A stretch of 39,184 bases of DNA, from the NCBI GenBank assembly GCA_025363675.1, contig JANYDJ010000036.1:1-39184 (forward strand), read 5' to 3'. Shown piece after piece: positions 15,578 through 23,817 of this stretch. Position numbers and translations under genes: made by a program. Under the pieces are notes generated by a model. That model made no database searches. It was not told where the DNA came from and worked only from the letters and a program-made list of their open reading frames with translations. Source of the stretch: Flavobacteriaceae bacterium (GTDB lineage: Bacteria; Bacteroidota; Bacteroidia; UKL13-3). Each line of letters begins with the position of its first letter. Within the stretch, counting starts at the first letter, position 1.

Positions 15578-18571
15578 TTAATTATTATGGGCAGCCAGTG
15601 TATCAATTTGTTGAATAAAATAACGATATTGGCCTTTATCATTTTCAATACCCGGCGAAGAGCTCAGTTTTTCTAGGTGATTTAGCATAGCCGTATAATA
15701 AGCTTTTGTTTTATTTATATATAACAATCCCTTTGTTTTATTACCAGCTCTATAGTAGGCTTCGGCAAGAGAAACACCACTTCTTTCTAGGGGCACGTTT
15801 TTCTCGGGCAACACTTTCATTGCCAAGTCTAGCAAATCTTCCGCTTCTTTTTTGCGGTTTTCAAACGATAATGCATTTGCCACGGTGATAAAGACATAGT
15901 GTCTTAAAGTAACACATTGACGCATCGAGGTTTCATCTATATAAACACCCTCTATATCTGTTCCGCCAAATTTGAATTTGTTTTTAATTAAGTTGAGTGA
16001 TTTGGTGGTGTTTACATAACCCATTTCGGAGTTGGGGCTCTGTTTTAATCCGGGTACCAATTTGTAACACAGCCCGTCAACTTGAAAATAGCGTTGTAGG
16101 GCTTTAAAATCGCTAGCACCAGAGGTTGTAGTAAAACAAACCGGGCGTTTACCAAAATTATTCGCAATATAGTCCAACACGGCAATTTCACTTTTATTAA
16201 AAGATTTATGATCACTGAAATCCATATATATTATATCTTCTATTAAAGAAGTGTCTTTTAGTTCTATTACTTTGTTAGCTATCATTTCTTGTTTGTTCAC
16301 TTTTATATAAAACTTATTGGTGGGGAAGAAAGCTCCGCCATCATTGCTGCGGCCCGCACCATTGTTTAGTTTAGGGCAATCGTCGCTGCCTACAAAATCC
16401 ATTACAGCTTTAAGAGAAGAGAACCCAGTATCAGCTATACCAAAGCGAGAAAGACCCGGAGTAGGGATTACCTCGCACTGATTCATTTTTTCACCCGCAT
16501 ATACTTCGTGACGCAGGCTCATATTTATAGGTTTAGAATCATAAGCTTGGCGTTTCATAACATCAATATACCAATCGGTATTAAGCAAAGAAAGATTTAT
16601 TACACGCACATCGGTGCGAATACCTTCTACGGCTTGTGCATACCACAATGGGTAGGTATCGTTATCTCCATTGGTAAATAATACGGCGTCTTTATCGCAC
16701 GACTCTAAATAATCAATGGCACATGATAATGCTATTGTGCGTTTGCTGCGATCGTGGTCATCCCAGTTCTGGGTAGCCATTAATATGGGGGAAGCTAATA
16801 AACAAATACCAAAAGCTAGGCCTGTTGCAGTTTGCATCTTCATTCGTTTTGAAAGAAACTCGATAAGTCCTAAAACCCCCAGCCCTATCCATACACAGAA
16901 GTATTGAAAGGAACCTACAAAAGCATAGTCTCGTTCACGTGGTTGATACGGGGGCGTATTTAGATATACCACAATTAGCAAACCTGTGAGTAGGAATAAA
17001 GATAGGATTACAAAGAAATCTTTGCTGTCTCTTTTATATTGCCAATACATACCCAGTATACCTAGAATGAGCGGTAAAAAGAAAAAAGTATTGTGCCCTT
17101 TATTGTTTTTCTCGCTCTCAGGCAAATCGTTGCGATCTCCTTCCCATAGTTGATCTATAAAGCTAACCCCTGAAGAAATTCCTCCATTGATTGGATCCCA
17201 TTCGGTGCTTTGTTTATCGTTTTGACGACCCACAAAATTCCACATAAAATAACGCCAGTACATAAAACCTAGTTGATATTTGAACATGAATTCGAGGTTG
17301 TGTTTAAATTTAACTTTTTCGTCTGGTCGCAGGCCTGTCCAGTTCCGGTAGCCTTGTTTTTTATTTTCTTCCATATTCCACATACGTGGGAACAAGGTGC
17401 AGGATTTAGGGTCCCATTTGTAATCAAGTTTGTTGCCCGTGGCATCATATCGCCCAGTTTTTTCATTTCGCACATATAGTTTGCGGCCTTTCACCACATC
17501 TATGGGTTTCGCATCAAAGTTTTGTCCATAAAGTAGCGGCCAGTTACCATATTGCTCTCTATTCAAATATGATAGAAGGTTATTGGGGTCTTCCACATTT
17601 TGGTGGTCTAAGGGTACATCGGCCAGCGAGCGTATAACGAGCATGGCATAAGAGCCGTATCCTATAGAGATGTATAACGCACATAAAGTTACCATATTCC
17701 AAATGGTTTTACCTTTACGTTTGGTATACATTAGTAAAAAGGTGAATAATGCGGCCATTATTATTAAAAAGCCAAAATATCCCGTATTGAAAGGCATGTG
17801 GAATACATTAACGAACAAAATTTCTATTTGTAAAATAAGCCAAGGATAGCCAGGTATAATTACATTTTGCACCACAATGATAGCAGACAAGGCCACTATA
17901 ATAGCGATAATAAACCGCTTGGTATCGATATGGTATTTCTTAAAGAAATACACAAAAACAACCGCAGGGATTACCAATAAATTAAGCAAGTGAATACCTA
18001 CAGAAACGCCCACTAAAAAGGCAATCATTACAAGCCACTTATCTGCATTTTTCGGATCGGTATCCATCGTATTTTCCCATTTAAGAATGCTCCAAAAAGC
18101 AATAGCTGAGAAGAAACAACTTGCCGCATACACCTCGCTTTCCACAGCTGAAAACCAAAAGGTATCCAGAAAAGTACAGGTGAGGGCTCCCACAAAACCT
18201 GCTGCCATTATAGCATAAGTTTTTTCAGAGGTTAGCTCCTGTTTACCGGCAGTATATATTTTTTTTGCCAAATGTGTGATGGTCCAGAAGATGAAAAGTA
18301 CTGTTAAAGCACTGGTAAAGGCTGATAGAACATTGGTCCAATAGGCCACATTCGCTTGGTTTCCCAAAGCAAATAATGAGAAGAATTTTCCCAACAACAA
18401 AAACATAGGAGCACCAGGAGGATGCACAACCTGCTGTTTGTCGGCAGCGGACAGAAATTCTCCGCAGTCCCAAAAACTGGCGGTAGGCTCGAGGGTGAGC
18501 ATATATACAGCAAGCGAAATGGCAAAAGCAACCCAGCCAATAATATTGTTTAGTTTTTTAAATTGAACCAT
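15578..18571 (-). CDS. DUF2723 / GT117 family membrane glycosyltransferase-like protein
   Basis: This 997-residue membrane protein belongs to DUF2723 (PF11028), now grouped as glycosyltransferase family 117. The human member TMEM260 is a protein O-mannosyltransferase. The N-terminal half has about ten or more hydrophobic helices of the GT-C type. The first luminal loop carries LEPTASFWDCGEFLSAA (Asp35 and Glu38, the conserved acidic pair), and HPPGAPMFLLLG follows. The second half is soluble and contains YLESCDKDAVLFTNGDNDTYPLWYAQ and a TPR-like C-terminus. By family it may glycosylate exported proteins in the periplasm, but acceptor and donor are unknown. It follows the 4-TM gene by 50 bases. 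Confidence 0.92.
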   Translation of the reverse strand: MVQFKKLNNIIGWVAFAISLAVYMLTLEPTASFWDCGEFLSAADKQQVVHPPGAPMFLLLGKFFSLFALGNQANVAYWTNVLSAFTSALTVLFIFWTITHLAKKIYTAGKQELTSEKTYAIMAAGFVGALTCTFLDTFWFSAVESEVYAASCFFSAIAFWSILKWENTMDTDPKNADKWLVMIAFLVGVSVGIHLLNLLVIPAVVFVYFFKKYHIDTKRFIIAIIVALSAIIVVQNVIIPGYPWLILQIEILFVNVFHMPFNTGYFGFLIIMAALFTFLLMYTKRKGKTIWNMVTLCALYISIGYGSYAMLVIRSLADVPLDHQNVEDPNNLLSYLNREQYGNWPLLYGQNFDAKPIDVVKGRKLYVRNEKTGRYDATGNKLDYKWDPKSCTLFPRMWNMEENKKQGYRNWTGLRPDEKVKFKHNLEFMFKYQLGFMYWRYFMWNFVGRQNDKQSTEWDPINGGISSGVSFIDQLWEGDRNDLPESEKNNKGHNTFFFLPLILGILGMYWQYKRDSKDFFVILSLFLLTGLLIVVYLNTPPYQPRERDYAFVGSFQYFCVWIGLGVLGLIEFLSKRMKMQTATGLAFGICLLASPILMATQNWDDHDRSKRTIALSCAIDYLESCDKDAVLFTNGDNDTYPLWYAQAVEGIRTDVRVINLSLLNTDWYIDVMKRQAYDSKPINMSLRHEVYAGEKMNQCEVIPTPGLSRFGIADTGFSSLKAVMDFVGSDDCPKLNNGAGRSNDGGAFFPTNKFYIKVNKQEMIANKVIELKDTSLIEDIIYMDFSDHKSFNKSEIAVLDYIANNFGKRPVCFTTTSGASDFKALQRYFQVDGLCYKLVPGLKQSPNSEMGYVNTTKSLNLIKNKFKFGGTDIEGVYIDETSMRQCVTLRHYVFITVANALSFENRKKEAEDLLDLAMKVLPEKNVPLERSGVSLAEAYYRAGNKTKGLLYINKTKAYYTAMLNHLEKLSSSPGIENDKGQYRYFIQQIDTLAAHNN

Positions 18572-18621
18572 AAGGAATTAATATGAGATAAATTTTAAGG
18601 ATGAATATGTTGTTGAATTTA

Positions 18622-19068
18622 TTAAAATCTGAATAAGGGTCTTGCCCAAGGGATTGCAGCCAAAACAAAAAGTAATGCTGCGGCAGACCATATAAATAAA
18701 TGTTTGTGCTTTAGATTATCAGAGGTTGCTTTTTTGCTTTTGATACGAGCAATATGAACAAAAACCCATGCCAAGGTCATCAGGGAGATATGTTCAATTC
18801 CAATTACACGAATAGAAGCGTCCTTCATAATGTCGCCCATCAACCTTCCTTTCATCACATCAGGATAAAAATACACCCAATATTGTAGCATCCCCAATAA
18901 AAACATGAGGTCGGCAGTAATCATATAAAAGAGGCTATATTTATTGTCCGTTGATGTGAAAGGCATTGCCATACGCCACCCGCGAACGGAGCGAACAATC
19001 ACAATAAGTGCCAAGGCTAAATAAATCCAACGAAGCCAACTGTGCGAATTAAGTAATAAGGTTTTCAA
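18622..19068 (-). CDS. Conserved 4-TM membrane protein
   Basis: This 148-residue protein has four hydrophobic helices at about 10-25, 46-68, 85-105 and 123-145. It has histidines near the membrane faces (NSHSWLRWIYL, IGIEHISLMTLAWVFVHIARIK) and a C-terminal IPWARPLFRF. The layout resembles small cytochrome b561-like membrane proteins, and the paired His residues could bind heme, but this is only an inference. The start is a TTG, 23 bases after a perfect promoter box. It is the first gene of a probable two-gene unit with the GT117 gene. Confidence 0.72.
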   Translation of the reverse strand: MKTLLLNSHSWLRWIYLALALIVIVRSVRGWRMAMPFTSTDNKYSLFYMITADLMFLLGMLQYWVYFYPDVMKGRLMGDIMKDASIRVIGIEHISLMTLAWVFVHIARIKSKKATSDNLKHKHLFIWSAAALLFVLAAIPWARPLFRF

Positions 19069-19091
19069 TTTCTATGATTTTTTATATTGGG

Positions 19092-19099
19092 CAAAGATA
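19092..19099 (-). promoter_or_regulatory. Promoter -7 box for the 4-TM gene and GT117 unit
   Basis: On the minus strand this reads TATCTTTG, a perfect TAnnTTTG match, 23 bases before the TTG start. Confidence 0.6.
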
Positions 19100-19169
19100 A
19101 TGGGAGCGAGGTTTATTTTAGGAATGTTAATTTCCAAAAAAATCAATTTTATTAAAACCAATTTACCGT

Positions 19170-19177
19170 TAATTTTG
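19170..19177 (+). promoter_or_regulatory. Promoter -7 box for the thioredoxin-like gene
   Basis: TAATTTTG is a perfect TAnnTTTG match, 14 bases before the ATG. It is divergent from the 19092-19099 box. Confidence 0.55.
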
Positions 19178-19191
19178 TCTGCTTAAATATT

Positions 19192-19737
19192 ATGAAAAAA
19201 TATATTCACTCATTTTTGTTGGTTCTTGGGGTTTGGGTCTTTGTTTTTATGGCTCTCCATTTTACGTCTACCTCCCAGAATCAAAAACCAGCTATGGCGG
19301 TGTCACACAATATAGAGGACTCAGCCCGTAGCAAGCATTTTACTATAATGGAAATAGATTATTTCCTTAAGAACTACAACAAACCAAAAAATGAAATATG
19401 GGTGTGTTATTTTTGGGCCACTTGGTGTATGAACTGTACCCGTACCCACCGAACCCTTTCGCAACTCGACGAGCAGTTTAAAGCCAGTAATGTGCGTTTG
19501 ATATCTTTGTCAATGGACAAAAAGAAGAAAAAATGGAGCAAGTTTTTGGAAGAGAATGGTGCAGAATGGGAGCAAATATTTGCGACAGGCATGAGTTTCG
19601 ACAAAAGATTTGTGAGAGACTTTGGAAACATAACAGCCCTGCCACAATGTTTTATTATATATAGAACAGGAGAAGTAAAAAGGGTTAAACTTTTAAACCA
19701 ATTGAGAGGCGAAATAATGAAAGCTATTGAACAATGA
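19192..19737 (+). CDS. TlpA-like membrane-anchored thioredoxin
   Basis: This 181-residue protein has an N-terminal membrane helix (residues ~5-24, probably an uncleaved anchor). The rest is a periplasmic thioredoxin fold. The redox motif is WCMNC (Cys79 and Cys82) in VCYFWATWCMNCTRTH, and the cis-proline loop is ITALPQCFII. A basic KKKKKWSKFLEENG stretch follows the second strand. The likely role is thiol-disulfide exchange in the periplasm, for example reducing apocytochrome or partner lipoproteins. Its stop overlaps the PabA-type gene by 4 bases (ATGA), so the two are coupled, although no functional link is obvious. Confidence 0.88.
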   Translation: MKKYIHSFLLVLGVWVFVFMALHFTSTSQNQKPAMAVSHNIEDSARSKHFTIMEIDYFLKNYNKPKNEIWVCYFWATWCMNCTRTHRTLSQLDEQFKASNVRLISLSMDKKKKKWSKFLEENGAEWEQIFATGMSFDKRFVRDFGNITALPQCFIIYRTGEVKRVKLLNQLRGEIMKAIEQ

Positions 19738-20336
19738 GCGGCAAACCGCAACTATTGTTGATTGATAACTTCGACTCATTTACCTATATACTTAAGCACT
19801 ACATAGAGGCACAAGGCTATACTGTGCATGTTGTTAGAAACGACACCCCGGCATTAAATTTAGTAGACAATCATTATCAAGGGATAATTATTTCGCCAGG
19901 GCCAGGTACTCCGACCCAATCGGGAAATTTGTTGGAGTTTTTGAATCAGATTGTTGGCACACTTCCCATACTTGGTATATGCCTAGGTATGCAAGCAATA
20001 GGAGAATATTATGGGTTGGTATTAGAACACGGTAGTCAGCCTTTCCATGGCAAGCAAACAGCAGTGAGACACACCGCACACCGTATGTTTGCCCACATAC
20101 CACCCCAGTTTTTTGTAGGGCGTTATCATTCATTGGTGTTAAAAAAGAACAACGAATCATCTTTTGAAATAACGGCAACATCGGTAGAAGGCGAGCTAAT
20201 GGCTATAGCACATAGGGATATGCCTATATGGGGAGTACAGTTCCATCCTGAAAGTTGTATGACGGAATACGGGCCACAGCTAATTAAAAATTGGTGCGAT
20301 TTAGTTAATCGCTATGCTCTTCAACAGAAAGCGTAA
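19734..20336 (+). CDS. pabA: Anthranilate/aminodeoxychorismate synthase glutaminase subunit
   Basis: This 200-residue class I glutamine amidotransferase supplies ammonia for anthranilate (TrpG) or 4-amino-4-deoxychorismate (PabA) synthesis. It has LLLIDNFDSFTYILKHY, the PGPGTP oxyanion region, the nucleophile Cys83 in GICLGMQ, and the His171/Glu173 pair in GVQFHPES, so the triad is complete. The choice between PabA and TrpG cannot be made from sequence alone. No trp or pab partner gene is adjacent, so it probably serves folate or tryptophan genes elsewhere. Its 3' end overlaps a convergent small gene by 32 bases. Confidence 0.9.
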   Translation: MSGKPQLLLIDNFDSFTYILKHYIEAQGYTVHVVRNDTPALNLVDNHYQGIIISPGPGTPTQSGNLLEFLNQIVGTLPILGICLGMQAIGEYYGLVLEHGSQPFHGKQTAVRHTAHRMFAHIPPQFFVGRYHSLVLKKNNESSFEITATSVEGELMAIAHRDMPIWGVQFHPESCMTEYGPQLIKNWCDLVNRYALQQKA

Positions 20337-20664
20337 GCAGGTTTTCTATATGGGCTTTAGCCGCAAGGTCTGTTTGCAATAATTTACGCAGAGCTATCAA
20401 ACCAATACTTCCGCCAGGCAGCACAAACAAAGCAGCCATGCTGGAAATTTTTAATATATCTTCGATAGATTGCTTTAAATTCTCGGCAGCCATATCGTTG
20501 GAGAATACTTCTCCACTTTTTAAATCATTGAGGGCTTTACAGGAATTATTTTTTAATATAATGGCAACCTCTTTATTCTGATGAAAAGTGTGAAGCATCT
20601 TTTCTTTTATATGACTCATTTTATCGCAAACGAGTTCTAAATCAAATTTCAGTTTTTCCATCAT
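20305..20664 (-). CDS. Small hypothetical protein
   Basis: This 119-residue protein is mostly helical. The hydrophobic segment ISSMAALFVLPGGSIGLIALRKLL (about 73-96) recalls the LETM1-type sequence around a membrane helix, but I would not assign that family. Two adjacent ATGs start it. It follows coaD by 18 bases on the same strand and probably belongs to the iscX-coaD unit. It runs 32 bases into the end of the convergent pabA gene, so the last ten codons are shared DNA. Confidence 0.65.
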   Translation of the reverse strand: MMEKLKFDLELVCDKMSHIKEKMLHTFHQNKEVAIILKNNSCKALNDLKSGEVFSNDMAAENLKQSIEDILKISSMAALFVLPGGSIGLIALRKLLQTDLAAKAHIENLLTLSVEEHSD

Positions 20665-20682
20665 ATTATAATAATAGCTATA

Positions 20683-21141
20683 TTATATTTTAACCCCAGG
20701 CGGCATAAACTGTTGTATGTTTCCACCATTTTTATATATATCTCGCACAATGCTTGAATTGATAGCTGTTAAACTGGGCGGACATATAATAAATACTGTT
20801 TCAACATCAGCAAGGAGGGCCTGATTCATTTGGGCAATATTTTTTTCAAACTCAAAATCAGTACTATTTCTTAACCCACGCAATATATATTTTGCATCTG
20901 TTTTTTTGCAGTAATCCACCGTAAGCCCTTCATAACTATCTATTACTACATTCTCTATAGTCGCAAAAGATTGTTGTAAAAACAAGAGTCGCTGTTCTAT
21001 AGTAAACAGAGATTTTTTATCAGAATTATTGCCGATAGCAACAATTACTTTGTCGAATAAAGAGGCGGCTCTTTCAACAATATTATGGTGACCTATAGTA
21101 ACTGGATCGAAACTGCCGGGAAATACTGCTATCTTTTTCAT
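20683..21141 (-). CDS. coaD: Phosphopantetheine adenylyltransferase
   Basis: This 152-residue enzyme transfers AMP from ATP to 4'-phosphopantetheine in coenzyme A synthesis. It starts MKKIAVFPGSFDPVTIGHHN with the nucleotidyltransferase TxGH motif (Thr15 to His18), then YILRGLRNSTDFEFE, and near the end SSIVRDIYKNGGNIQQFMPPGV. The ATG at 21141 is used instead of an upstream TTG two codons earlier, because homologs begin at MKK/MKR. It follows iscX by 34 bases and is transcribed with it. Confidence 0.95.
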   Translation of the reverse strand: MKKIAVFPGSFDPVTIGHHNIVERAASLFDKVIVAIGNNSDKKSLFTIEQRLLFLQQSFATIENVVIDSYEGLTVDYCKKTDAKYILRGLRNSTDFEFEKNIAQMNQALLADVETVFIICPPSLTAINSSIVRDIYKNGGNIQQFMPPGVKI

Positions 21142-21175
21142 GGACAATATAATACTAGTTTAAAGGCTTGTGAAA

Positions 21176-21412
21176 TTATTTCTGACCGTCTCGCCATTCA
21201 TATACCCACGTACTTTGAATCATTTCCAAATGCCCTTCGGTACATTCTTCTTTGGTGCCTTTAAAGTTGGGGAGTTCTAATACCCACCCCATCAGTTCGG
21301 TAAACCTAATCCGGTAAATTTTTGATTCACCAAATTCATCACCAAATTTTTCGAATAATGCCATGGCGATATCTTCATAATCATTCCAATATATAGGGAG
21401 TTCAAAGCTCAT
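21176..21412 (-). CDS. iscX: Fe-S assembly protein IscX
   Basis: This 78-residue acidic protein matches IscX (YfhJ). It has an IYWNDYEDIAMALFEKFGDEF segment, then IRFTELMGWVLELPNF and a C-terminal STWVYEW. IscX binds IscS and frataxin and modulates iron delivery in Fe-S assembly (known in E. coli). Here it is separated from its usual isc operon but lies next to an ISC-type ferredoxin gene, which has its own promoter. It is the first gene of the unit with coaD. Confidence 0.93.
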   Translation of the reverse strand: MSFELPIYWNDYEDIAMALFEKFGDEFGESKIYRIRFTELMGWVLELPNFKGTKEECTEGHLEMIQSTWVYEWRDGQK

Positions 21413-21441
21413 TTTATTTTATTTATAGGTGGTTTTGGTTG

Positions 21442-21449
21442 CAAAGTTA
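21442..21449 (-). promoter_or_regulatory. Promoter -7 box for iscX-coaD
   Basis: On the minus strand this reads TAACTTTG, a perfect TAnnTTTG match, 29 bases before the iscX ATG and beyond the ferredoxin stop at 21488. Confidence 0.6.
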
Positions 21450-21487
21450 TAAAAGAGGTGAATAGGCACCCGCTTCTTTGTTGGAGT

Positions 21488-21817
21488 TTAATGCCCTACA
21501 AAACTGTTTTGATCGGGAATAAGAAGTGTAACATCGCCATGTATTTCGCACTGGCAAGCAAGGCGACTCTCCAAGGTTAAATTTTCGGCCATGTCGATTC
21601 TGTCTTCTTCGTTTTCTTCCATTTCGCTTAGGTTTTTCATTCCAGATTTGATATACACATGGCAGGTTGTGCAGCCACAAACGCCACCACAGTTGTGTTG
21701 AAGTTTCACATTGTGTTCCATGGTAACATCCAAAATGTTTTCTCCTTCATCGGCAACAAGGGTTATTGGCTGGAGGGTTTTATCGGCGAATAAAAAAGTA
21801 ATATTATATTGATTCAT
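21488..21817 (-). CDS. ISC/adrenodoxin-type 2Fe-2S ferredoxin
   Basis: This 109-residue ferredoxin has the Cys-x5-Cys-x2-Cys pattern HNCGGVCGCTTCHVYI (Cys43, Cys49, Cys52), with the fourth ligand Cys88 in SRLACQC. Adrenodoxin-type proteins of this kind supply electrons to Fe-S assembly (Fdx). The adjacent iscX supports that role. The ATG at 21817 is used because a TTG four codons upstream would fall inside the promoter box. An acidic NLSEMEENEEDRIDMAENL segment before Cys88 is the usual partner-binding region. Confidence 0.92.
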   Translation of the reverse strand: MNQYNITFLFADKTLQPITLVADEGENILDVTMEHNVKLQHNCGGVCGCTTCHVYIKSGMKNLSEMEENEEDRIDMAENLTLESRLACQCEIHGDVTLLIPDQNSFVGH

Positions 21818-21826
21818 TGATTGGGG

Positions 21827-21834
21827 CAAAAATA
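21827..21834 (-). promoter_or_regulatory. Promoter -7 box for the ferredoxin gene
   Basis: On the minus strand this reads TATTTTTG, a perfect TAnnTTTG match, only 9 bases before the ATG. It decides the start of the gene. Confidence 0.6.
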
Positions 21835-21853
21835 TATATAAAACGGTAACAGT

Positions 21854-22597
21854 TTAGTTCTTTTGTAAATCTTTATTCAGTTGTTCTATCGCCTTACGCA
21901 TGGTAATTTTATCTGTTTCAAAATTAATAGCCTGTAATAGATATGGCTCGTTATTGCTATCGTATATAATTTTAAACACATGATAATTATATTTTGTTTT
22001 GCCAATTAGGTAAGGGGAAGTTACCATATCTGGATTTTTATTTATTTCAATTTCTCCTAACAATAACGATGAATCTTTCATCGTATAATGATATTTTAAT
22101 CTTTCAAAATAGTCAGGGGAAAACTTTTCTTTGAACATTACAATATTTGTGGTGTCAAAAGCGAAATCAATTTTTTTTGTGCGTGCACTCAATTCTTTTG
22201 TGGCCATATTATTACAAAATTTACAATCCCAAACAAAAACTATATATTCAAGTTTGGATTGAGAAATTTTTATAATAACATTTGATTCATAGAGAGTTTT
22301 GTCGAGTATAATTTTATTATAGAATTCGGAACTATAGGGATATAGAAATTTGATTGTGAGCGGAAGAGCAATCAATATTTGCACGAATATTCTTGTAGTA
22401 TTTGCCAGTTTTACTTCACGCAACCAATAATCAAAAACAATAATTACCAACAAGCCAAAAATAGCAAAAACACGTTGCAATGCTTCGAAGTTTTGTTTGT
22501 CGAAAAACAAAATGATAGCTTCGGTGACAGCAAAGAAAATTAAAAAGAAAGCCACATAGAAAAGTGGTGAACGCAAATAACCAGCCTTTTTAAACAT
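21854..22597 (-). CDS. Hypothetical 3-TM membrane protein with CxxC motif
   Basis: This 247-residue protein has three hydrophobic helices in its first 90 residues (about 11-32, 40-57 and 68-84). An exported or cytosolic domain follows and carries YIVFVWDCKFCNNMATKEL, a CxxC pair that could be redox-active or metal-binding but lacks the rest of a thioredoxin signature. Tyr- and Lys-rich beta segments fill the C-terminus. I do not recognise the family. The ATG is only 4 bases from a perfect promoter box, so the transcript is probably leaderless. It is followed by the independently promoted ferredoxin gene. Confidence 0.7.
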   Translation of the reverse strand: MFKKAGYLRSPLFYVAFFLIFFAVTEAIILFFDKQNFEALQRVFAIFGLLVIIVFDYWLREVKLANTTRIFVQILIALPLTIKFLYPYSSEFYNKIILDKTLYESNVIIKISQSKLEYIVFVWDCKFCNNMATKELSARTKKIDFAFDTTNIVMFKEKFSPDYFERLKYHYTMKDSSLLLGEIEINKNPDMVTSPYLIGKTKYNYHVFKIIYDSNNEPYLLQAINFETDKITMRKAIEQLNKDLQKN

Positions 22598-22601
22598 GCG
22601 G

Positions 22602-22609
22602 CAAAGTTA
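22602..22609 (-). promoter_or_regulatory. Promoter -7 box for the 3-TM CxxC gene, near-leaderless
   Basis: On the minus strand this reads TAACTTTG, a perfect TAnnTTTG match. Its end is 4 bases from the ATG, so transcription would begin at or next to the start codon. Confidence 0.55.
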
Positions 22610-22635
22610 GCTAGGAAATGGGAAACGGGGTTTGT

Positions 22636-23634
22636 TTAAGGGAGCTCTAATTTTTTGGCGTGCCAACAATGTATATCCATTATATAAATATCATGTTTTT
22701 CTTGCACATAACTGCCATCTAATTTGTCTCTTGTTTTTTTGGTAAAAACAATCCGGTTCCCATCGGGAGATACGTTTGGCATTTCGTATGAACGGCTCAC
22801 ACAGTTGGGTCGGAGATATTCTTTTACCGTAGAATCGGTGAGGTTTATTTTTAGTATCCAGTTTTTTGTGGACATGATAGCTTCGTATCCAATAGGCAAA
22901 AGCCCGATATCACTAAACTCAGATAAGGGATCAGCAGTAGAAGTATTTGTGCTTTTTTGATAGTCGGCATTGTACTGAAATATTTGATTATTGTTTTTAT
23001 TCAGCCCAACCAAAACTCCATCAACACCTGTAAAAGAAAGATTACCATTGCCCACATTTAATACAGATTTTGTACTGCCATCTAAATCCATGATGGTGTT
23101 TTTTTGAGTTATTTGGTCGTAAAATAAAATTTGTGTTCCGTCTTTGCTCCATGAGGGGCCACTTGCCTTCTCCCTAATTTTACGCATGCAGGTACCATCT
23201 TTTTTCACCTTCCAAATATTTCTATGGTCGTCTCCAAAAAGTATCCAATCGTATGGACCGGGACAATATGAAACAAACCCAGTATTTGCTTCAGTACCAC
23301 CAGAAATGCCGTCAGGTTTTTTTCCTTTGTATATAATTAAGGAATGTTCATTTGTTCTAAGATTGTAGGCCACAAGTTGCTTTGATAATTGACCCACAGC
23401 AGCATGACGACTCATATCCAAAGCGGCGTACGACAGTTTTATATAATATAATATCTCTGGATAAAAAGGGTCAAACTTGGCTTGCTCTCTATTAAACTGC
23501 GAGGGCATTTTATTATACGAACTAGGCAAATCAACACAAACCTCTGGCTCGTCTGGATTGTCCAAATCGGGCTTGGCTTTACGACAAGCCGCAAGGCAAA
23601 CAATTAGAAGCAACAAATAAATGCCTTTATACAT
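22636..23634 (-). CDS. TolB-like beta-propeller lipoprotein
   Basis: This 332-residue lipoprotein begins MYKGIYLLLLIVCLAAC, with a lipobox Cys at 17. The rest shows repeated beta-propeller blades of the TolB/PD40 style, such as GPSWSKDGTQILFYDQ and MPNVSPDGNRIVFTKKTRDKLDGS near the end. SPDG/SKDG motifs are typical of PD40 repeats. The function is unknown. Such proteins often sense or bind partners at the cell surface. It stands alone, and a perfect promoter box lies 23 bases upstream. Confidence 0.82.
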   Translation of the reverse strand: MYKGIYLLLLIVCLAACRKAKPDLDNPDEPEVCVDLPSSYNKMPSQFNREQAKFDPFYPEILYYIKLSYAALDMSRHAAVGQLSKQLVAYNLRTNEHSLIIYKGKKPDGISGGTEANTGFVSYCPGPYDWILFGDDHRNIWKVKKDGTCMRKIREKASGPSWSKDGTQILFYDQITQKNTIMDLDGSTKSVLNVGNGNLSFTGVDGVLVGLNKNNNQIFQYNADYQKSTNTSTADPLSEFSDIGLLPIGYEAIMSTKNWILKINLTDSTVKEYLRPNCVSRSYEMPNVSPDGNRIVFTKKTRDKLDGSYVQEKHDIYIMDIHCWHAKKLELP

Positions 23635-23657
23635 CGGCTATTGGGGTTTTCGTTCTA

Positions 23658-23665
23658 CAAATATA
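23658..23665 (-). promoter_or_regulatory. Promoter -7 box for the propeller lipoprotein gene
   Basis: On the minus strand this reads TATATTTG, a perfect TAnnTTTG match, 23 bases before the ATG. Confidence 0.6.
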
Positions 23666-23798
23666 ACGCTTTGTTTTTATATCCAATTACTTAAACCCCA
23701 AAAAACAGTATGGGGTTGTATTGCATAGTTTAAAAAATGCGTAAAAAATCGCAAAGCACAGTAAACCAACACAGTAAAAACTTTGATTTTTGTTCCCT

Positions 23799-23806
23799 TA
23801 TATTTG
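23799..23806 (+). promoter_or_regulatory. Promoter -7 box for the arginase-family gene
   Basis: TATATTTG is a perfect TAnnTTTG match, 11 bases before the ATG at 23818. It lies inside an in-frame upstream extension, which argues against the ATG at 23737. Confidence 0.6.
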
Positions 23807-23817
23807 CACACATCCAA

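Noticed and set aside
20305-20664. Assigning the small helical protein to the LETM1 family
   Set aside because: Only one hydrophobic segment looks similar, and the rest of the domain is not visible.
23737-23817. Upstream ATG giving a 27-residue longer arginase-family protein
   Set aside because: A perfect TAnnTTTG box lies inside the extension and homologs begin near MKSRRP. The start was placed at 23818.
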